Shown here in pieces: positions 53,360-63,654 of a stretch of DNA of 64,000 bases; position 1 is the first letter of the stretch; each line of letters opens with the position of its first letter. The notes under the pieces are model-generated. The model searched no databases, was not told the origin of the DNA, and was given only the letters and a program-made list of their open reading frames with translations. The stretch comes from Nematopogon swammerdamellus (Eukaryota; Arthropoda; Insecta; Lepidoptera; Adelidae), in NCBI GenBank assembly GCA_946902875.1, contig OX336337.1, positions 124,001-188,000 on the forward strand, read 5' to 3'. The position numbers were made by a program, and so were the translations under genes.

Positions 53360-54057
53360 CCCTGGTTGGCACTCCCTATGGAAAGGCAAGGAGCTGCACA
53401 GTAGGTACTTCCGGTCTCTCACGGGACCGGATGTAGACCAACTTGCTTCCGTGCACTGGCTACGCTTCGGGGACCTATTCGGGGAAACCGAGGGTTTTGT
53501 CTTTGCAATACAAGATGAGGTTGTCAAGACGAACAACTATAGGAAACACATACTGAAGGACGGGACCATTGACATCTGCCGCGCTTGTCACCAACCTGGC
53601 GAGTCCCTCAGACATGTGATTTCCGGTTGTTCGCAGCTTGCCAACACCGAGTATCTGCATAGACACAACCTAGTAGCCAGGATCATCTATCAGCAACTTG
53701 GCTTAAAGTACAACCTTGTAGATACCGAGGTGCCTTACTATAAGTACAATTCGCCGCCAGTTCTCGAGAACGGTCATGTCACACTCTACTGGGACCGGTC
53801 CATTATCAGTTATCACAGACAGGACTATTCTCGCGAACAGACCTGATATTGTGATAGTGGACCTGGAGGCAAGGCCCGCAACGCTCGTCGATATCGCCGT
53901 GCCGCATGATGGTAACCTCGTCAGTAAGGAAGCGGAGAAGATGTTAAAGTATCTGGATCTGCATCACAAGGTTACCAAAATATGGCCCGCCGACTCGACG
54001 ATCGTTGTGCTCATAGTCGTTTCGGCGCACGGGCTGATAGCGAAAAGATATAAATAA
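53360..54057 (+). pseudogene. LINE tail with CCHC zinc motif and restriction-like endonuclease
   Basis: Plus-strand frame 53,360-53,846 reads SLTGPDVDQLASVHWLRFGD, YRKHIL, then ICRACHQPGESLRHVISGC, a Cys-Cys-His-Cys zinc motif, and YLHRHNLVARIIY and YYKYNSPPVLENG. A shift near 53,830 moves to the frame 53,776-54,057: NRPDIVIVDLEARPATLVDI, then KMLKYLDLHHKV and VVSAHGLIAKRYK. The PD..D..K layout after a CCHC motif is that of the restriction-like endonuclease of early-branching LINEs (R2, R4/Dong, NeSL group). That endonuclease cuts the target site. The reverse transcriptase upstream is missing. Confidence 0.7.
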
Positions 54058-55250
54058 GTCTGTTAAGTGTGAACGTTATTCAATTTAGTTTCCGGGACGC
54101 TCACTACGCCAAAATGCCATCAAATGCAATCAGCGCCAAAATGGCGTCAATCAATTACCCACAAATAATAGCTGTCAATTTGTAAGGTGTAGCAATTCCA
54201 GAGAACAATATTGTATTATTTCAGTGGCGCTCACACTTCGCTCGCCTACCTACCTTATAAAGGGCCCCGCATCACCCTCCCCGCCTCCCGCCCCGCCTCC
54301 AGCCTCCAGCCTCCACCGCCCCCGGCTTCGAGTTCGCAATCACTGCACTCGTCTAATATTTATTAGGTGTGAATATCTCCCTCACTTCGCTTCTTTTTTC
54401 CTCTTCCTATCTCTCTTGCCTATACCTCTACTCACTCACTGCCTGGTCTCTTTGCGCTCTCCTGTAATGATGTTTATAAGTTGTTGATGTATTTACGCGG
54501 GTACCTTACTTACTTAGTTTTCTTTACTTACTTGTACTGTATCTTTAAGAGTTGACGTTGTACACAAATGTTATTTCCTTTAAGCAACAATTTTGTTTTA
54601 CGTATAATTGGATGGAAGAATGATGGAAGCGAGTGACATCTTATGAATTAAATTATGCAGATCCGTATTGCACTAGCAAAACAAAAATCTGCAGCGTGCG
54701 TATCGGAGCACGCACAGTGGAGCGTCGCGTAGTCGGGAAGAACGTTCGCGGTTAAAATGCAAAGTTAATCATAAATTAGGTGTTGTTCCAAACCAAAACA
54801 CGAACAAGTCACCACCAGTAACACGGCAAAACACACTTTTTACGACTTTAGAAGCGCATATCTCACCAAATATTGACTTAAACCAAAAAGGCATTTTGAA
54901 ACTTCTTTATATTTTTTAAGACCCCACATGCTTATGTGCATTGATATTTTTATTTCATGCCTTAGCCACGTGTATGGTGTGCCACCACTTTTTATTTCCT
55001 AATTTCACCGCGCCATTGTATAGCGGTTCATAGAATACACCTTTAATTTCATAAATGGTATGTAAAATGCGTGTGACATAGGGACGGATGGACAGACGGA
55101 CAGGACGAAATTATAAGGGTTCAGGTTTTGACATTTGGCTACGGAACCCTATTACAAAGTTGGCGTCTACAAAGTGGGCCAGTAGGGACAAGATTGTACA
55201 CAATAATGAAATTGGCACAAGAAGAACTACCTACTAGCGGAACTAACAGT
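54058..55250. other. No gene; repeat scraps
   Basis: Contains a GC-leaning spot at 54,265-54,325 and, at about 54,780-55,150, sequence with GGACGGATGGACAGACGGAC and GGCTACGGAACCCT, a common lepidopteran dispersed repeat end. No gene supported. Confidence 0.4.
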
Positions 55251-55254
55251 GGCA

Positions 55255-55300
55255 TCACCCCGCCCCGGCCCGCCGCGCCGCGCCGCCGGCGGCGGTGCCA
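55255..55300. other. GC spot
   Basis: Short CpG-dense run CGCCGCGCCGCGCCGCCGGC. No gene. Confidence 0.4.
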
Positions 55301-55823
55301 ACTCGGCTAAATATACACTCACAAGCGGCTGTTCGTACTTCACGTTTAGAAAGGGCTTCCATGGTCAACTGTGTACACAGTACACCTGTTAAACTTTAGT
55401 ACTGAACTGTATTATGACTCCTGAAGCCGATATAATACTCTTGAAATTTTGTTGGCATCTCAAGATAATATGCACATTCCTGCTTACGGTTGAATGAAGG
55501 AGTCATGTTAGATCGCTTAGCAAATACAATCTGTAACCGATGATGGACAAGGTACCGGCCAGCACGCCCGGTCACAATAAAGCTTCAAATAAAGTTATTA
55601 TACATTATTTCATTCACCGCTTCAAGTGTATTTATTATAAATTGTATAAAGCGGTAACAGTCGGTCGGTCGGGCAGACTGCTCGAGCCGCAAATAGAAGT
55701 ACAATGAAGAGGCTTCCAGTGTATAGTGTAAGTATACAATATTCTAAGTATAAAAGCTAGAAATACAGTTTATAATATGAAAAATTAATTTATGATAACA
55801 TAATACATTTCGTTGAGCGTTTT

Positions 55824-55857
55824 CTACCCCTTAGGGACCATTCGCCCTAAGGGGTAG
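55824..55857. repeat. 13-bp-stem hairpin
   Basis: CTACCCCTTAGGG and CCCTAAGGGGTAG pair perfectly around 8 bases. The flanks are AT-rich and no T-run follows, so I do not call a terminator. Confidence 0.7.
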
Positions 55858-55964
55858 AGAAAATGAGTCCTATGGGGCTGATATTAACAATCTTTAAAAT
55901 CCCTAAAAATACATTTAAAAAACATAGAAGACTGGCTACTAATATTTAGAAACCAATTAAAGAA

Positions 55965-56580
55965 AAAAAAAACATGGGAAAGAATTATGATGTAGAAAAC
56001 AGTTTTTTCTTGGTATTTTTACTTTCGAGAGACTGTAAGGAGAAAGGAAGTATTGTGATCGTCCAAAATTTCAAAGTGATTTCGACTGATTTGGGCTATA
56101 TATCATTCAACGATCCTAAAAAAGTGGTTTTGAAAAACATGTATGAGGGTGTGTGTGTGTGTGTGTCCGTCCAACGACCTTGCGCCTCAACCGCTCAACC
56201 GATTTCGTTCAAAATTCGTATTTCGTAGTTTGAAACGATTATCTAGGGGTATCTTTTTTAGTTTTTTTTTAATTCGAAAAAATAAGGGTAGCTGTCATAC
56301 AAATGATTTCGATAAGGTCGATTTTCTCAAAAATGGCTCTAACGATTTTTATAATATTTTCCACATTGAAACCCTATTACTAGTCTAAAAAGATACCATT
56401 ATCTGGAAAACTCAAAAAAAGGTGGCTGCCATACAAACGAAGGTTTCTTTCTATTAAATATTGCATACAAAATGTTTGTTCCGAGCGCCTAACTATTTCA
56501 ACAGAACTGTCCTGTCGGTATATTTTGAAATTCGATCATAAAAACGTTGACTTCGCCAAACAAGCGAGAAAGTCAGTGGG
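55965..56580. repeat. Dispersed element with GT tract
   Basis: AAGAATTATGATGTAGAAAA .. a (GT)n tract at 56,148-56,165 .. AAATGGCTCTAACGATTTTT. It has the look of a nonautonomous DNA element common in moth introns; ends not defined. Confidence 0.4.
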
Positions 56581-56659
56581 GTAATTACCCTACCATTTTT
56601 GAATATTTTTGTATGGGCCGATCAGATCAGACACAACAAAATAATAGCCTCTTTATAAA

Positions 56660-56915
56660 GCACATTTTAAATTCGGAGCGCCGCCCGTGCGTCGCCGCCC
56701 CGCCGCGCCCTCTCCGCGACCAATCACATCGCGCTAAATGAATAACCGAAAAACACAGCGTAAACAACGCGACTAGCGATAAAACAAAACCGGAAAAATA
56801 GCGCCTCGCCAAGTGGACGCGATTGTTTGAAAATATTCTGTTAAAAAATGCTAACAAACAGAAACACCGAGGCGAGGGCGCTGTGACGACAGCGCGGCGC
56901 GGCGCGGAGGCTGTC
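56660..56915. other. GC-rich island
   Basis: CpG-dense 56,680-56,720 and 56,870-56,915, with ordinary sequence between. No gene. Confidence 0.4.
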
Positions 56916-56934
56916 TGCAACATTTAGAGAAAAA

Positions 56935-57415
56935 TTCACAGATTTCGTGCCTTACACGACTATCGAGCACATTGAAAATGAATAAGTATACGGAATTCGA
57001 AAAAATATTGTTGCTGAGCGACACGAGAAAGTCGGGATAAGGAAAAGGTTAGTTGGGTTGTGATGATGGAGCCGGAAGGAAGCCATAGGAACTCCTAAAC
57101 TACACATGATAAGCCCATCGTGTTTGGGCTCGTTGGATTTGTCTTCGCAAGTACTCTAGTCATATGTTAATTCCAGGGTCCTGATGATGGAGCCGGAAGG
57201 AAGCCATAGGAACTCCTAAACTACACATGATAAATCCACCATATTTGGGCTCGTTGGATATAGGAATATAGGAATATAGGTTAGGTTAGAAGATGCGTCG
57301 TCGTTTTTTGAATATCATATCTTCACAACTCTCCGAGATATAAGGGGATCGCACTTTTTCGTGAAATCGGGGCCTATACTGGAACGAACGAAAAGACATT
57401 TTCAATGTCAAAATA
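56935..57415. mobile_element. Foldback-family copy 3, rearranged
   Basis: The left arm begins ATTCACAGATTTCGTGCC and carries two 121-bp subrepeats (about 57,061 and 57,182). It stops in GGTTAGGTTAGAAGATGCG (57,283 on). Then, instead of loop and right arm, it joins the inverted outer segment (CTTCACAACTCTCCGAGATA .. AAAAGACATTTTCAATGTCA). A deletion has removed loop and right arm. Confidence 0.75.
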
Positions 57416-57429
57416 CAGGCTATAGTCAA

Positions 57430-58560
57430 AAGCGTCGCACAAGGCCCTTCGACCGGCCGGCCGGCCGGCGGCCGCAGGAAGTTTCAGTTTTCTGCAGCGG
57501 GAGGCGTGGAGGGGCGGGGCGGGACGGACTCACTCGCCTCCGCCAAGAGTTCTCTCCTGAAGGGTCGCCTGAACAAAGAGGCCTCGTGTAATTAGAACGA
57601 GAGCGGCCATAAATAATTAATTTGTCTCACGTATAGTCCGGCCTGTGAGCTTTTTATGCAGTAGGGCGGCGCGGCGCGGCGGAGGACAAAGGCGCGTTAT
57701 AATGGGCGTGGTTTAATTAATTGGCACGGAAGGTAACATTCCTTGTTTCTGTAGGATATAAATTTGAGAGATGATTATGAAATATGGCGCTGTTGTGTTT
57801 TGAGTATCTTTTTGCATTTTGTTTTAATTACGATGAGTTTGGTAGATCGGAGTACGTAGGTGTGTAGGCGCCCGCTCTCCTGTCCGCAAGGCCGCTCCAC
57901 ACGAGCGCGAATGCTTCGAGTTGATTGTACGTACGCGCATGTAGACCATCGAATTGGAAAGGGGTTGTTCAATATGTTGGAGCGCCTAGCGCCGCAGTAC
58001 ACATACAGTGTGTGCTCGCCTCGGTAGCGATTTAAATTGAGGTTATTGACGGTTTCAGCCCCGAGTGAGGAGAATTTTTATAGGAATTTCAGGACACAAT
58101 TTTTCACGATCGCAACACTCTTTGAGATGAAAAAGTAAAAATAACAAATTTAATCCAGTCGCCGACCGCCTCCCGACTCCCGACCTCGGCGCCGCGAGCG
58201 GATAAATACAAAAATGCACGTAGAAGGTTAATGAAACAAATTTGGAAAGCGGCGACATCTAAACCGTAAGCCCTTTGTGGGGCGCGACGGGCGAGCGGCG
58301 GCGGCGGGGCGGGGCGGGGCCGGGCGGGGGGAGAGGGCGAGCGCTTTGAGCTTAAAAAGCCGCGTGACGCGCGCCGAGTCCGCCCTTTGTGCTCGGTGAC
58401 AAATAATATTACTAATTATGAGTAAAGCGTAAAGGGACTACGTAGCTAGAGAGTCGAGCGCGGGGCGGGGGCGGGGGCGGGGGCGGGGCGGGGGCGGAAG
58501 GTGTTGGAAGGTTTCTGTTCGTTTTGAAAGAATGAGTCACGCCGGCCGGCACGGAAGATG
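57430..58560. other. GC-rich islands with AT-rich homeodomain-like motifs between
   Basis: GC blocks at 57,450-57,545, 57,660-57,685, 58,160-58,200, 58,280-58,345 and 58,458-58,500 (GGGGGCGGGGGC runs). Between them are strings such as CCATAAATAATTAATTTG (57,607) and CCCTTTGTG. They look regulatory, but no gene is visible. Confidence 0.4.
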
Positions 58561-58674
58561 TGGTGCCACCCCCGCAGCTGACACCCCCTGACGGATGCGC
58601 TCCGGCGCCTCGCCTTCACACACAACCTGTACGTGGGCAGTCTTGCTGGCCGGCTTCTCTTATTTATTCGTACA

Positions 58675-59241
58675 ATAAAAAAAAAATTGTAAAAAAACTT
58701 TTAAGTTAAACGGTTTTATTAAAAAAAACTAGAAAAAAAAAACATCAGCTGTACAAAAAACTATAAAAAAAAAAAAATAAGGACACAAGCCTGGGCCTTC
58801 TTAAGATTTTACGTCTAGGTAAGAAATCGTGCAATACTAGCGTGCTGTTTTCTCACGTCCGTCGGATGCCAAAGGGCACATTGTGTCGCTGCGTCAGCGG
58901 AATAAGTAATAAATTGAGACTTTTAACAGACTAATATAAAAACGTGGGGCGAATGTTATTACGCATATTATACGCCCCACGTTTTTATATTAGTCTGTTA
59001 AAAGTCTCAATTTATTACTTATTCCGCTGACGCAGCGACACAATGTGCCCTTTGGCATCCGATATGAGAAAACAGCACGCTAGTATTGCACGATATCTTA
59101 CCTAGACGTAAAATCTTAAGAAGGCCCAGGCTTGTGTCCTTATTTTTTTTTTATAGTTTTTTGTACAGCTGATGTTTTTTTTTCTAGTTTTTTTTAATAA
59201 AACCGTTTAACTTAAAAGTTTTTTTACAATTTTTTTTTATT
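58675..59241. repeat. Near-perfect ~570-bp palindrome
   Basis: Left arm 58,675-58,951 and right arm 58,973-59,241 are reverse complements around a 21-base spacer. Differences seen by eye: a 4-base indel (CCGACGGACGTGAG versus CCGATATGAG), one substitution (GATTTCTT versus GATATCTT) and A-run lengths. The arms contain CCTAGACGTAAAATCTTAAG and AATAAAACCGTTTAAC; the latter recurs once at 60,830-60,845, beyond the helicase and array. It could be an inverted duplication of one end of a Helitron-like element. Confidence 0.9.
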
Positions 59242-59244
59242 TAC

Positions 59245-59650
59245 TCGTTTTTAGTTTGATTTTTGGCTCGTATCATTCATTGCGCAAACTCCTCATCCTT
59301 TCCAACTATCTCATTGCATCTTTGTTACTCGGTTTCTTACCTGTCAATTTCTCACAATCAAGCTCCTCAATACATAGCCCTTCTAAAGACTTTACGCGAC
59401 TCAATGCAACATACGCTTGACCCTCCTCAAATATTCTGGAGTCCAAATACACGACAGCATGGTCAACAGTACTGCCCTACATTTTATGGACAGTGGAGGC
59501 CCATGCCAAAATTGTCGGTAACATCCGTCTCTCAGCTGTTCCATAATTAAACTTTGCTGGAAACTGTATGGCTTTAGGATGGATAAGGTGCCCGCCGACC
59601 CTTTCAAAATGAATTTGAACAGATGGTATGTCTGTTTCATTTTGCGTTCG
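59245..59650 (-). pseudogene. Pif1/Helitron-type helicase C-terminal remnant
   Basis: Minus-strand translation reads VQIHFERVGGHLIHPKAIQF, NYGTAERRMLPTILAWASTV, [32 protein letters not shown] and [12 protein letters not shown]. These are the last helicase motifs of the Pif1 family, including the YVALSRV arginine-finger region. An in-frame TAG replaces the Gln of the conserved KMQGST box. The upstream part of the gene is missing: at about 59,650 the frame runs into the 130-bp array. Helitrons and Helentrons carry such helicases; a host PIF1 is unlikely given the setting. Confidence 0.78.
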
Positions 59651-60690
59651 ACAAGTATGGGACACTCGTCCAAACAAACCAAATGAGCCCAAACTCGAGG
59701 GGGTTACTAGTAACGGTTAGAAAATTCCACTGTACACCTCCTGACTCCATCATCAGACCCTCGTCACCAAGTGTATTGGTAGAAGTATGGGACACTCGTC
59801 CAAACCAACCAAATGAGCCCAAACTTGAGGGGGTTACTAGTAACAGTTGAAGAGTTCCACTGTACACCTCCAGACTCCATCATCAGACCCTCATCACCAA
59901 ATGTATTGGTAGAAGTATGGGACACTCGTCCAAACCAACCATATGAGCCCAAACTCGAGGGCGTTACTAGTAACGGTTGAAGAGTTCCACTGTACACCTC
60001 CTGACTCCATCATCAGACCCTCGTCACCAAGTGTATTGGTAGAAGTATGGGGCACTCGTCCAAACCAACCAAATGAGCCCAAACTCGAGGTGGTTACTAG
60101 TAACGGTTGAAGAGTTCCACTGTTCACCTCCTGACTCCATCATGAGACCCTCGCCACCAAGTGTATTGGTAGAAGTATGGGACACTCGTCCAAACCAACC
60201 ATATGAGCCCAATTTCGAGGAGGTTACTAGTAACGGTTGAAGAGTTCCACTGTACACCTCCTGACTCCATCATCAGACCCTCGTCACCAAGTGTATTGGT
60301 AGAAGTATGGGACACTCGTCCAAACCAACCAAATGAGCCCAAACTCGAGGTGGTTACTAGTAACGGTTGAAGAGTTCCACTGTCCACCTCCTGACTCCAT
60401 CATTAGACCCTCGTCACCAAGTGTATTGGTAGAAGTATGGGACACTCTTCCAAACAAACCAAATGAGCCCAAACTCGAGGGGGTTACTAGTAACGGTTGA
60501 AGAGTTCCACTGTACACCTCCTGACTCCATCATCAGACCCTCGTCACCAAGTGTATTGGTAGAAGTATGGGACACTCGTTCAAACCAACCAAATGAGCCC
60601 AAACTCGAGGGGGTTACTAGTAACGGTTGAAGAGTTCCACTGCACACCTCCTGACTCCATCATCAGACCCTCGTTACCAAGTTGAAATTA
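59651..60690. repeat. 130-bp tandem array, eight copies
   Basis: Units start AAGTATGGGACACTCGTCCA at 59,653 and recur every 130 bp (59,783, 59,913, 60,043, 60,173, 60,303, 60,433, 60,563). The core CCAAATGAGCCCAAACTCGA .. GACTCCATCATCAGACCC is homologous to the 121-bp subrepeat of the foldback elements (CCAACGAGCCCAAACACGA .. GGCTCCATCATCAG). Minus-strand frames of 77 codons repeat in each unit and are by-products. The array interrupts the helicase remnant. Confidence 0.93.
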
Positions 60691-60845
60691 TCATAATATT
60701 GTATTGTCACCAGAACTCAATGTGTGTGCAAAGTTTCATAAAAATCGGTTCAGTAGAAGTAGTTGAAAAAGTTGTCGCAAGATTTGAAACAAAGATAGAA
60801 ACAAAGCCACAAATATACGGAGTCAAGCTAAATAAAACCGTTTAA
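60691..60845. repeat. Helitron-like element remainder
   Basis: TGTGCAAAGTTTCATAAAAA .. CGGTTCAGTAG is a common lepidopteran repeat string. The segment ends AATAAAACCGTTTAAC, the same string as in the palindrome arms, so it may mark one border of the composite element. Confidence 0.5.
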
Positions 60846-61089
60846 CAAGCGCGAGGTGATGCGCGCAGCAAGCTTCGCTTCACAGAGCGTGTCGCTGTCG
60901 GTGCCGAATGGATATGATTCCGGTATGGCAGCTCCGCCATGGAACTAGGTTCGCTGATATGTGTTCGCACGCAAAACTTTTGCTACTAGAACGAAAATAT
61001 TGAGCAGTTTACTTGCAATACACACTGAGTTGATCTGCTCTAGACGCGAGGTAAAGTGTGCGCTCTATTGCTCATGAATTGTTATCGGA

Positions 61090-61600
61090 CGCGGATATCG
61101 AGCAGGTAGAGAGAGAGTGTGGAGGTCACCGAGCAGCGAGCGCACAGCGAGCCGAGCGCGTCACGCTCGCACGAGCACAGAGCAAGAAGAGGGCAAAGTA
61201 GCGCGCGGACGCGGCGCCGCGCCGCGTCGGCTGATGGACGAAGAGCGTCGCGTCGTCGGCCGCGGCGGCGGCGGCGAAAACGGTCGCCGATAGCGGCTCG
61301 GTGCTGCAGATAGAGACGCGTCTACGAGGGATTGTAGCCGACGCCGCGCCGCCGCCGCCGCCCCGCACCATGCTAAATTTATCCTGACGAGACGACCGCG
61401 ACGGTGGCGGCGCGGTGGAGGCGCACCGAGTATCGCGTCTCGTCTTCTATACTTTCAATTATTTTCATAGTCCACTTGTTATATTTTATTGCACGCTCGG
61501 GATACGGGGGCGCGGTGTGGCCTGCCGGGGAGGCGCGCGGCGGGCGGGAGGGGCGGGAGGGGGTCGCGGGCGGGCGTTGTTTGGCATAAAGCTCAATAAC
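61090..61600. other. GC-rich island
   Basis: CpG-dense 61,120-61,425 and 61,500-61,575. Arg-rich frames on both strands are compositional. No gene supported. Confidence 0.5.
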
Positions 61601-61684
61601 TCGAGATAATTGTGAGCCGAGTGCTTCTGAAACCATACATCATTCTTGAAACTAACAAAAGGATATGGTTCGCAATGATATATA

Positions 61685-61716
61685 AATACATACATACATA
61701 CATACATACATACATT
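61685..61716. repeat. ATAC microsatellite
   Basis: About eight copies of ATAC or CATA. Confidence 0.9.
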
Positions 61717-62009
61717 TAGTAACATTTAGGAATTTCATATAACGCCTAGGAAAATATGCATACATTCCCTAGGCGGGCGTCGTATGCAATTCTTATTGTT
61801 TATTTACATTTCCTGTAAGATACCTATATAACCCACACCGATTCCTACTGAATGCGTACAGTATTATGTGGAAATCAATTCTTTAGTAGACCACAGCGGA
61901 ACGACGACATTAAATTGTAAGAAGGGGTGAGTATCTCTCTGTCCACCTTCTATACGAGATTACGTATACATATGTATATACATACTATACTACATGCACG
62001 TATGCCAGT

Positions 62010-62720
62010 CCGCGCGTCTGTCCGCGGCGGCGGGGCGGGGCGGGCGGGGCGGGCTAGGGGGTCAATCGTTACAAAATTTTATGATACCGTTGTAATAAAC
62101 CCTCTTCTAATAATGTCTGGTTAGGGCGGGGCGGGGCGGGGGTGGCTATAAGCATTACGCCGCACGGCAACGCAGCGATCAGTGATGAGGGCGGGAGCGA
62201 GCACCGCACACTTCTTAATAAAATGAAATTTAGCATTTTAGGAAATATCTTGTTAGTTTACATGCAGGTACCTACATAGATAAATAATTTGTATTCTTAT
62301 GTAAATATAACTATAACATATGAGAAGAGCGCGTGGGTGGAGTGCGCGCGCGGAGTAGAGGCTAGCTAGGAGGCAGAAGCTCTCTCGCTTCTAGTTGAGG
62401 TACCTATGTCTATGTCGGGGTCGCGAACACTGAGCGAGGGCTAGTTGCCTGCACGTGTAGGTAGTATGTATACCTACCACTCGCTCTGGTGCGTCCGGCC
62501 GGCTCCGGGTGTGTCATATAAAACCATTTAAAGGCGAACATAAAAATATCATAGCATAGAACAGAGCAGATAGCTCGACACAGCGTTACGCATAAAACGT
62601 TCATAAAAAACTTTACTTATATACTATGGAAATAATTTTGTAATGTCATGGTCCGGGTGAGGCGCGCCCCCGCAGCCGCAGCCTACAGCCGGGGAGGGTG
62701 TTCGCTCACACCGCACGTGC
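62010..62720. other. GC-rich spots
   Basis: GGCGGGGCGGGGCGGGCGGGG at about 62,029-62,055, GGGCGGGGCGGGGCGGGGG at about 62,124, and further spots at 62,330 and 62,660. No gene. Confidence 0.4.
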
Positions 62721-62899
62721 GCCAGTCTCACACACTATTCTCACTAGCAGATTATCATTATTAGTCAAGTTATACTACCTACCTTACGCGCGTTATGCAA
62801 TTAATTTAAATTATTTCGTTATAAAAATGGGGAGTAAACTCAGAAAAAACGTCATGTAACGTCACGTCAGCGATCGTCGTCACCATCACCACATAAACA

Positions 62900-63620
62900 T
62901 GATTTTTATACAGGATGGCCCAGTTATAGTGGTCCAAAAAATTTTTTTAGATGGAGGACATCATGTTGACTCATTTAAAAGAAACATTAGTTGTGCGAAA
63001 ATCAATAGTTTAAAAGTTATGATTTTTTAAAACTTTTTTTGAAATTTCTCTATTTTAGTCACATTAACCGCTCTAGTTGGATATCTATTCCCCAAAATCG
63101 AATAACATTTTATATGGAAGTAGAGGAGACATGTAGCTAGTACGTAATGAATAGTTTTTAGGTTTACTTCTAGACTGTACTGTTGCTATAGCCCTTTCAG
63201 TGATTTTTTGTTCAGTTTACATTAAAACTGATTAATTTTTGAAAAATCACTGTGAAAAAAAAAAGTACTACCGGAGATTTGTCCATGCCCTTAAAAACTA
63301 CATATACGTATCACAATTCTCCAGACCAAAAATTGTAGTGGTTTTACAATTGTAACATATTCAAAATTAACATCATTTGTACAAAGTCACTGCAATAAAA
63401 AGTGACGATTACCTTAATTTTTAAAATCTAATTTTTTTCACAACGTTAGTTAAACTACAATTTCACATTATTCACAAACCTGTCTCTAACAGCGCTAATC
63501 TACACGTAAAAAAATTTCTAAAAATCGTCAATTTAGTTTTAGTATCATACATAACATAACATAGAGTCTACAAACGCAATATCTCATAAAACAAAGTAAC
63601 TTACTCCATGACCACCCCTT
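62900..63620. other. AT-rich stretch, possible dispersed repeat
   Basis: ATACAGGATGGCCCAGTTATAG near 62,918 has the look of the start of a dispersed element (ACAGGGTG-type openings are common in insect repeats). No coding frame or inverted end found. Confidence 0.35.
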
Positions 63621-63654
63621 GCATATTTATTATTAGTAAGTATTGATTGATTGA

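Noticed and set aside
55824..55857. Rho-independent terminator
   Set aside because: The hairpin has no following T-run and the window is eukaryotic.
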